From Beroe forskalii (lineage: Eukaryota; Ctenophora; Nuda; Beroida; Beroidae), in NCBI GenBank assembly GCA_011033025.1, contig WFMF01000631.1:21769-85768 (forward strand): DNA of 64,000 nucleotides, in the 5' to 3' direction. The notes under the pieces were generated by a model that saw only the letters and a list, made by a program, of their open reading frames with translations, was not told the origin of the DNA and searched no databases. The first letter of the stretch is position 1, and every line of letters begins with the position of its first letter. Position numbers and translations under genes: made by a program. Positions 56,322 through 64,000 of the stretch are shown here, piece after piece.

Positions 56322-56380
56322 AATAGGTGGTTGAGAGTGACGTCATAATCATCATTAAAAATGGAAAATAGATGACGAAA
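56322..56380 (+). repeat. CRE-bounded palindrome with left foot
   Basis: aataggtggtt (56322-56332) precedes TGACGTCATAATCATCATT and the closing gatgacg. Confidence 0.75.
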
Positions 56381-57123
56381 ACATCATATTTTCTGTGGAC
56401 ACAATGAAAACTGTGATTGTTTACGGGAAAAGAAAAACAAGTCATCCTTGTCACCTAATCTCGTGATAGTGGCGAATTTAAAATACTGCTTACGTTATAC
56501 TCAATAACATTTATCTTATATTCCCAACGATTATTATTATCATAATTAGAATGATAATTTCAAGAATCAGTGATAATTATTAACATGCTTTCGAGAAACA
56601 AAAACAATACGCAAAACACAGGAAACGAATAACGAGACTGAAAAGACTGTCACACGAGAAAACTTCACATAAGCGTGTGTGTCATCAGATTGTTACTTTG
56701 TTAGAATGAAACTGCAGTGGAAGCAATCCTGACGCTCGTTCTAGAACGTGCTATGACATTTTGAAACAAATTATGAACAACTTATAAGCTAAGTTAAAGC
56801 AAAAACAAAGAAAAGTGCCACGGAATAAATAAAAACACACACATCACATGGAATGGTATTATAGTAAATTGTAAAACACAAGCATTTATTTTCGAGTTTC
56901 TTCGAGTTTAGATCACGTAAGATAACATAAGATTTCGATCAGTAGGTAATATGAACTTTGAGCAGAACACTGTGGCTTGTGTTTGTTCTACAGAAAGCTA
57001 GAGAAACAATGAGGATAGAAGATGGCAGTAACAATGTCAAACATGAGTGATATTACGAGTGAGAATAGTTCTCTACCACGTGACCAGTTCTCAACACTGT
57101 GTTTAGGTCGCACGCGATGTAAA

Positions 57124-57165
57124 TGACGTCATTATCAGGTCTCAAAGTGTGTATTGATGACATAA
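57124..57165 (+). repeat. CRE-bounded palindrome
   Basis: TGACGTCATTATCAGGTCTC, then aaagtgtgtattgatgacataa: 42 bp. Confidence 0.75.
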
Positions 57166-58120
57166 CTTCGCTATATTTTCCCGAACAGTCTATAATCATT
57201 CCGGCTAATACGTTGTTGTATAATCAGCCACTAATTGACCAATTAATACGCAATGATGACAGTAATGTTGCTAATTCGACTGAATTCCATGAAACATTAC
57301 ATGGCATCGATTAGCGAAAACAAGATGATGTGTGCATCCAGTAGACGAGTAGAGAGGTGGAAGAAACATCCACACAGCCCCTAAACACCCACACTGCCCA
57401 GAAACATCCGCACTGCCCAGCGATGCCCCGCGCACTAAAAATAGTCACTTTGACCAATTTGACCAATTTGCCATTTTAAATTATCATCATGATGATAATT
57501 AATAACGTCACTTTAAAACGTATAATTATAACATTATCCTGAACCAGTAATTAAACGAGCACATTGTGCAGCTAGCAATTAACCAACATGGCGACGGAGA
57601 TTAGGAGGAGAAAGGTCGTGATGACGTCATCTTCAAATGACAGTATCCTGGTAATCATACCGGAGCTGATTTACCAGGGCTGATTTACCAGAGCTGTTTA
57701 AATGTGCAGAAACAATGTGCAGAAACATTCCAGGAAATGATGAAATCTGTGTGCACTAGGGATTACGATTTCCTCGTTATCATTTTGATTTGAAATAACG
57801 CTGTCATTACAAGGTACACTTGAATAGTACACACGTGCCCGGATTACTGATTCGTTACCCTTTTGTGCAGCATGCTTTGCAGCAAACGTAGCCGAAGACA
57901 AAGTTAAAATCATATTTCCCAACGTCTTTAAAAACCACTCCCATTTTTTGCAACTACCATTCCATATTCCATCTTTGGCGAACGCATTAGACTCAAAATT
58001 TACTCAAGGAGTACTCTGCAAGACAAAATATTTTCCAAAGCATATTCCTCATATATAATTGAAGCAATTCTAGACCAACTTATAAAAGAAAAAAGAAACT
58101 CTCTTATGAAAGGAACTCAC

Positions 58121-58275
58121 CAATAAAAGCAAGACCCTCAAAAACTCAAAAACTAAGCAACACCCTGCACAGTTAGCAAACTTCCATCTCTTAAGCAACA
58201 AGGGAAGCAACGTAGAAACTCAGGAAGCAACACTCTGCACGGCGCGGTGTCTGGAGCTTTTAACTTTTTAAGCAG
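58121..58275 (-). promoter_or_regulatory. Candidate promoter and non-coding first exon (minus)
   Basis: A minus-strand segment with TTAAAAAGTTAAAAG (TATA-like, about 58257-58271) is followed by GC-rich sequence and four gttgctt words. It ends in ttattg|gtgagt, a good donor at 58120-58115. It contains no long frame (ATG GAA GTT TGC TAA only). It could be the first exon of the MARCKS-like gene, about 6.9 kb upstream of 51269; linkage is unproven. Confidence 0.3.
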
Positions 58276-58373
58276 CGTGGGGGGAGACGGGGAGTATTGA
58301 TGGAGGAATGTTGAGGGGAGTGAGGGGGTAATGTGGGAAAAAGCTTGAGAGAGCTATGACGTGGAGGTGGTTC

Positions 58374-58414
58374 TGACATCATTATCAGGGGTTAGAATGG
58401 TGTGTTGATCACGC
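58374..58414 (+). repeat. CRE-bounded palindrome near a candidate promoter
   Basis: TGACATCATTATCAGGGGTT, then agaatggtgtgttgatcacg, preceded by a gtggaggtggtt foot. It lies about 110 bp upstream of the candidate first exon at 58121-58260. Confidence 0.7.
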
Positions 58415-59907
58415 AGACTCGATACTGTTACTGCACCTCTTTTAATTAGCTTCCGCGAGGAAAACGGGCATAAAACAATATTCCTTTAATAACCACGCAT
58501 AAGTTAGAATGAAGTGTAAAACAGTAAAATAGTAGAAAAAAGATTTAATAGGTAGTATGAGTCGTGAAGAAACTGATATTGAGTTCAGAAAAATCCAAAC
58601 CAATTTAAGAGGAGGAATACAGAACGAAATGATGTCGGCCCATTTATCAAATGAAGTGTAGAATTGTAAAATTATTGAAAAAAGATTTAATAGGTAGTAT
58701 GAGTCGCGAAGAAACTGATATTGAGTTCAGAAAAATCCAGACCAATTCAAAGCGAGAAATACAAAAAAGAATTAATTTGAACGAAATGGTGTCGTCCCAT
58801 TTATCAAATAAAATGCGAAAGTAAAACCGTTCAAGTCACATGAGTCGACCATTATATTCAACCGATTGCGGTCATCAAGGAAATTCTTCTTGCATGTTTT
58901 CTTACCATACTAGGCAGTTATTACCACTGTATTATCATATTGTGATTTCATTTGAAGTTATCTCATCATTGACAAAATCCTCTAAAATTAGCATCAAATA
59001 CCCAACCTCTGCTTTAACATTTCTTGAAATCTTATGACTTGCATGTGTTGTCAGCTGAGCAATACAAATAAGAAGGTATGATCAAGTCATCGACTTCGTA
59101 AAAACCTGAGAAGTGAGATTTACGATAGCGGATAAACACTTATACTATAAGCAGCATTGATGTAACTGAACAATGGGATAGGAAGTGGTATATCTGATTC
59201 CTCAGGTTGCAGATCTCGACTTCTCAAAGTTGCATTTGGAAAGCGATATGTTTCAGGGTTGGTGCTTAATGGCTACTGTAGACTCTACTCAGTAATGCTG
59301 GGGCAGGCAGAAGAATCGAGATGAAAAATATCGGATCAGTGGTATTTTTATTTGTAAACGATAAATTTTTTGAACAGTCAGTTAGAAAACAGAAGAGCTT
59401 TTATAAAAGATTTAAGAAAAGTTAATAAAGACACGAGCTTTTTAGATTACAGTATTCAGAATGGCGTCGAAAATATTGTCATCCACAAAGAAATGATAAA
59501 TTCCGCATGAATTTCAGAACATCACCGGCCGTCAAAATATTCCAAATGGATGACTCACAGGAGTTTAAAGAGTTAAAACCAACAAAATATCGTATGACAA
59601 AACATCGTTAGCATCTGGTAGCCACACGAAAGGTTTTAGTAAGTAGACGGGACGCATTGATTGGAATTCTCAACACACGGAATGAAATTAAAATGGTGGA
59701 CACGGTTATTTTGTACAACACTCGTACGTGATACAGGATCCGTTTAGAATTTCTAAACATAATCTGTTTAAGTTTGCTAAGTAAACACAAGATTGAATAC
59801 GTGAAACAAAACCCTCACCCGAGACGCCGAGAACGAACGAATTAATTGGTTTCTAATGAAATTGAGGAGGTTTTCAGGTATCTGTAGATAGTTAATCTGT
59901 TGATTAG

Positions 59908-59950
59908 TGATGTCATTATCATTGTTAGAAGTGTTGAGTCGAAGACGTCA
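59908..59950 (+). repeat. CRE-bounded palindrome, 43 bp
   Basis: tgatgtcattatcattgtta, then gaagtgttgagtcgaagacgtca. Confidence 0.7.
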
Positions 59951-60078
59951 CCACCTCCAATGTTATCGCGCGCGCGGTAATACAAATCATAGAGTGAAAG
60001 TCTGAAAGTGAAAGTCTGAAAATGTAAAAGTAACTGGAGATAATCCAGCGTACTTTTATCTCCGCGCACACTAATACT

Positions 60079-60142
60079 AGGCGGCTGGGAGTGACGTCAT
60101 TATCAGGGATTGAAGTCAGGAATTGATGACGTCACACCGCCT
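60079..60142 (+). repeat. CRE-bounded palindrome with feet, near-consensus
   Basis: AGGCGG foot (60079-60084), exact TGACGTCA at 60092 and 60127, and CCGCCT foot (60137-60142). The core is 43 bp. Confidence 0.85.
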
Positions 60143-60707
60143 GCCACACGAGCAATATTAATATATCTATTGATCAGTATAATGTCTCTCATGAGTTCCG
60201 TTGGAGAGCTCTACTACTCAGACAACAGTTTCAGAGCGAGTTGTTGGACAAGTGGCAGTGCCATTTACTTGTAGGCATACGATACCGTATGTAGGTACTG
60301 CAGATCTCGGAGATAGGTACGATACAGTACGATAGATAAAGTCATGAGCAATGAATCAAAAACCGGAAGACACACCCACGCTCTATTCAGCGACAGATAC
60401 GTTCTTCCCCAGTAGAGCAATAGGAAGTGAGGAAAAAGGATATAAAGCGTAGAACAGTTATTATATATTCGAGAATATGAGTCCTAATGACTAAATAATT
60501 ATACCTAACAGATCCTGGTTCCAAAAGTGAAAGAGTATTCTGTACAAAACCAAAAGACGAGTTCACACTAGGATACCTCTCTAAGCTCGCACAAAGCTAT
60601 ATTCAACACAGAGTATACAATCAAATGATAATATTATCATGGACTGCCTTGTTTTCATGGGCTAAGCATCTTCCCCTCCGCGAGCTATGCGCAAGGAGCA
60701 GGCAACT

Positions 60708-60750
60708 CAACGTCATCAACTCACCATTATAAGTCATGATAATGACGTCA
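60708..60750 (-). repeat. CRE-bounded palindrome, reverse, 43 bp
   Basis: Exact TGACGTCA at 60743-60750; plus strand starts caacgtcatcaactcacca. Confidence 0.8.
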
Positions 60751-62159
60751 TCCTCACCCACCAGATAATCGTGTGTGGAGTAGTGAAATGTAGCGCGCAC
60801 GTGTGTATTCAATGTATTGTATAGCAGCACGTTATTTGCTTAACTTACAATGGGATGAGAAATTTGAAGAAATATTGATCTTCTGGCAGTTAAATTCGAT
60901 AACAAGAATTGACGCTCCATCATCAATCTCAAGGCATAATGAACGGTAAAGACATAATATGTCTTGAATATGTCAATTGTGATATTTTGTTGGAGTAATT
61001 TTAAGACTGTGAATCCTCGGGAACCGGAACAGGCTACGTATAATCTTATCTTTCACAAGCTTTTGTGGGTGAATGACACGCCAAGCAAAAAGGAGGTTGC
61101 AGTACGCACAAATACAGGCACTTAGTGATGAGTGAGAAAGTAACAGCTGCTACAGGGCGTGACTTCCTGGTTATAGAAGGGTTTGTGGAAGAGGCGAACT
61201 TGTTAAATAGGTCACAGAGGAAGAAACGAGATAACGATAACACGCGAGCGAAAAATAGACGATTTAATATCATAAATCCAGCACTTTGAGCCATGTTAGT
61301 TACGTCATTTCCACCGCATTATCTTCATGTCCGACAACCATACTTATCTCTGTGGGAAAATAACGGGTGCACTAAAGAAATGAAGGTTCAAAATCAGTTC
61401 ACGGGTGTGATTTTAATTCCATTTCGCGAAGCCAACCCGGCTACAGTTTCATTTGGCTGGTACAGTTTCATTTGGCCGGTGGTAATATCAGGTACAAGAG
61501 GTCTAAATATAGGGCAGGTAAGATAAGTAACACATATCATCTGCTGACTGCCAATGTCACAGCTGCTTCAGATCTCTACAATACGCGCGGTGTGATCTTT
61601 GATACGTGAGCTCTCACAATCAGCCACTTCCTTGCCAGCAAAATGAAATTAAAAAGAGGGTGCAAAATGCTGATTTTATCTGGGTATCTAGGAAATTTTG
61701 CTTCACTTCCGGGGGTGATTCTTTGAGTTAACTTTGCAAAAATAACAATGAAGGAGATAAAAACATTTAAATGGATGCTCAGATGAGATAGTAAAAGAAA
61801 TGTCGCGTACCGACTACTAAGAAGTCCCATTAATAAATGAGAATTAAGTGCGTTGCTGAAACATTTCTCAGTGCAAGAATTGAGGGGTGCATAACTACAC
61901 TTAAAAAGCTTTCTAGGAAATATATCGGAATTTGGAACTGGGACCGGAAACTTCAAGTTCTAATACAGATGAGCAGTGATCAACCCCATTTTAGTTCTTC
62001 TGATGGGATTGAAGGTGCATTGCAGAATGAAGAATATCCTTACTCAGGTCATTCAAATTCTACCGATTCTTAAAATGCCGCATTTCCCTTTTCATAAAAT
62101 AACTCTTCTTCTTAATCTTTACGTCCCTGTTTTAGTAAATGAGAACTGGAGCTCCTTCA

Positions 62160-62995
62160 CGAAAGAAATTCCTAAGTGCAGTTTAGGAATACATTTAGGA
62201 AAGTAACTTAGGAAAACGCTTAGGAAACAAATTAGGAAGGGTTCACGAAATTTATTTTCCTAAATCTATTTGAGATTCTTAGTGGAGGTGTTGTTCACGA
62301 AACTACAGTTAGGAATTCCGATCACGCAATTATCTGATCACGTGGTGGTGCTCTTATAACAAACACAAGCCAATCAGAGTGTCCAGTTTCTATTGGATTA
62401 CCGCTGCTCCGGTGTTATTTAATTACTTAATTAGAGGAGTGGAGCATTGCAAACTGCAGATCATCAAGGCAGAGGGTCTTGTCCTAAAAATACAGCTGCA
62501 CAGAAATTGAGTAATTGAAAATACCATCAAATCCGATCCTCGGGCAGGAAACACCTGAATCAGATTGAAATCAACAAATCATCACTTCTCTAAAGTTTAA
62601 CAAGTAAAAACAATTAGAGTTTTAACTATCCTAATATGACTTCCTTGATTTATTGATGTTTTCTTAATTCCTCCAATTGGTCAGCTTGATCTTAAATCTC
62701 CCGAAATTCTTATTATATTGGCTAACGAATGGTTTTAAAATTACAAATCATGGGCAACGTTTCTGTGTGTGGTAATTGGAAGTAGGTACCATCTTCCCGT
62801 AAGAATGACCTCTCTTTCAGCTATGAATTAGATTATCCTCCCAGCCACAGCGTGAAATTGACACCGAAAATTTAGGAATTTGGAGTTAGGACACCATTTT
62901 AGCTCTCCTAACTTTTGACGACTTAGGAAGCACTTAGGAAAAAGTTAGGAGCGATATAAATTGGGAAACGGGAACTAATACTTCCTAGGAACACT
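62160..62995. mobile_element. Element with TTAGGAA subterminal repeats
   Basis: Repeated (c)ttaggaa words occur both in 62170-62320 and in 62866-62995 in the same general layout; many non-autonomous DNA transposons show such subterminal transposase-site arrays. The ends are not defined: ttcacgaaa at 62157, 62242 and 62293 hints at the left boundary. The centre (62330-62860) has no ORF. Confidence 0.4.
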
Positions 62996-62999
62996 ATTT

Positions 63000-64000
63000 T
63001 AACTAACTTGGTAACTTGGTGAAGTTTATCCGTCAGTCAGAAGGGCCATCAGATGTCCGACCACCTCGAGGTCGATGGCGTGTAGTCTACCAATGAGTTC
63101 GACCAGCTGCAGCTGTAACCAGAGACCGGAGGGTGGTCTGGTATCAAAGCAACGAATTTCGACAGTGCGATTTTGAACGATTCAAACGATTTTGTAGCTT
63201 TAACATCAACCGGCACCTTGTTCCACAGTTTCGGTCCTTGAACTGAGAAGAACCTGTCATACAGCGTCTGATTTCCTGACGAGCTAGACTTTGACAGTGG
63301 AGGAATAATAGCCACAGAACCATGTCTTGGTGTCGTTTTGAATGTGATGTCACAACAGTTTGGGACAACTTTGTGGAGGATCTTCCACATCATCAAGATG
63401 ACATAGCGTTCCCGCCTGCGCTGCAGTGACATGAGCTTCAGTTCAGCAAGCCTTTCCCAATAGTTGAGATGCTGTAGACCACCAATTCGACTAGTGAATG
63501 TTCTTTGTACCCCTCTAAGAGCTGGATTTCAGTAACTTTGCATGGGTTCCACAGTGGGCAACAGTACTCCAGAGTGCTTCTAACTAGCGACTTGTAGAGA
63601 GTCAACATGACAGTTCTGTCACGAGTTTTGAAAACACTGAACACCCAAGACAAAGAGCTTCTGGCTTTTGACACTATATTCCCAATGTGCCTAGACCAGC
63701 TGAGATCACTTGATACACGAACTCCGAGATCTCTGACGTGTTCAACTGGACTGAGTAGTACCTCATCGGAAACTTTGTAGCACAAGGTTTCGGCAACAAA
63801 AGGGAGTTCGAAGTTTGAGCTTTTACTGCAGTGAAGGTGATTCAAGAGCTCGAACTTTTGTTCATGGAGCTCCATGTTGTTTCCCTGTGACCATCGAAGA
63901 ATTCTGTACAGATCATCTTGAAGCAGCAAGCAGTCTTCAAGGCAGCCAATCTGTTTAGAAACTCTAGTATCGTCGGCAAAAGAAGCTGACCTTAGATGAA
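63000..64000 (-). mobile_element. CR1/Jockey-type LINE, reverse transcriptase C-terminal part, cut by window edge
   Basis: Minus strand. The catalytic palm motif SFADDTRV is at about 63951-63974, followed by HEQKFELL, the domain with VRDLGVRVSSDLSWSRHI and LVRSTLEYCCPLWNP, and a C-terminal region RRRERYVILMMWKI ... GPKLWNKVP ending at a stop near 63049. Copying of LINE RNA by target-primed reverse transcription is the family's role. The frame breaks at CCCC (63510-63513): one more base gives LLEGVQRTFTSRI. 3' of the stop, aagttaccaagtta is a possible terminal repeat. The 5' part lies beyond 64000. Possibly a recent copy, given how little else is broken. Confidence 0.85.

Larger units (their letters stand above)
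51270..58120 (-). other. Upstream region of the MARCKS-like gene
   Basis: AT-rich. It holds palindrome copies and a GTGTGAG microsatellite (about 55338-55375). The start-codon exon should be here or further upstream; I could not identify it. Confidence 0.35.
58276..62130. other. Intergenic region
   Basis: No gene recognised. A local duplication is visible: 58505-58625 and 58655-58790 share attgaaaaaagatttaatag, tagtatgagtcg and gaaactgatattgagttcag. Palindrome copies at 59.9-60.75 kb are listed separately. Confidence 0.45.

Noticed and set aside
57698..57922. Minus-strand frame beginning MGN, a possible myristoylated start of the MARCKS-like gene
   Set aside because: The first codon is TTG, not ATG, and no compatible splice phase links it to the 51.27 kb exon.
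61576..61956. 126-codon minus-strand frame
   Set aside because: Starts at a TTG codon, has random-looking composition and no recognisable motif.

Overview
The window reads as nuclear DNA of an invertebrate animal, phylum not determined. Reasons: interrupted genes with GT-AG introns and GC-rich exons in AT-rich surroundings; a secreted matrix metalloproteinase; a rhodopsin-like 7TM receptor; a MARCKS-like Ala/Glu-rich gene; a CR1/Jockey-type LINE; and very dense minisatellites, foldbacks and MITE-like elements. No bacterial operon, tRNA, rRNA or CRISPR array was found.

Layout. (1) <1-12.8 kb: 3' part of a plus-strand gene for a divergent superfamily-2 helicase-like protein, six exons in view. 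A minus-strand 7TM receptor gene (7.69-6.52 kb) sits inside its 5.9 kb intron 4. The introns carry minisatellites, several touching splice sites, a 425 bp foldback, a forked hairpin and an 0.9 kb structured element. (2) 13-16.2 kb: short MITE-like elements and an 825 bp non-autonomous element flanked by TA. (3) 16.5-18.4 kb: an intronless secreted matrix metalloproteinase with an unusual C terminus. (4) 18.6-29.1 kb: two copies of a ~3.2 kb segment, separated by 2.3 kb of biologically implausible homopolymer-run sequence that is probably an assembly or base-calling artefact. (5) 30-58 kb: a minus-strand gene with at least seven small, mostly phase-0 exons (51.27 down to 32.78 kb). It encodes an acidic Ala/Glu-rich protein with repeated basic PSF-type motifs like the MARCKS effector domain; its start-codon exon was not found. 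(6) 62-64 kb: an element rich in TTAGGAA repeats and a minus-strand LINE whose reverse transcriptase (FADD motif at the right edge) runs out of the window.

Two window-wide patterns stand out. First, a ~43 bp imperfect palindrome bounded by CRE-like TGACGTCA octamers recurs about two dozen times from 13.4 to 60.8 kb in both orientations, always outside the coding exons identified. In the best copies it lies inside a longer hairpin with AATAGGCGG/CCGCCTATT feet. I counted 23 exact TGACGTCA octamers by eye, against about one expected by chance. Second, four unrelated coding regions (helicase, receptor, metalloproteinase, LINE) each have one reading-frame break, and each is repaired by one extra base at or near a short homopolymer. 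Systematic consensus deletions explain this better than four pseudogenes.

All coordinates, splice sites and repeat alignments were read by eye. No database search or folding program was run.
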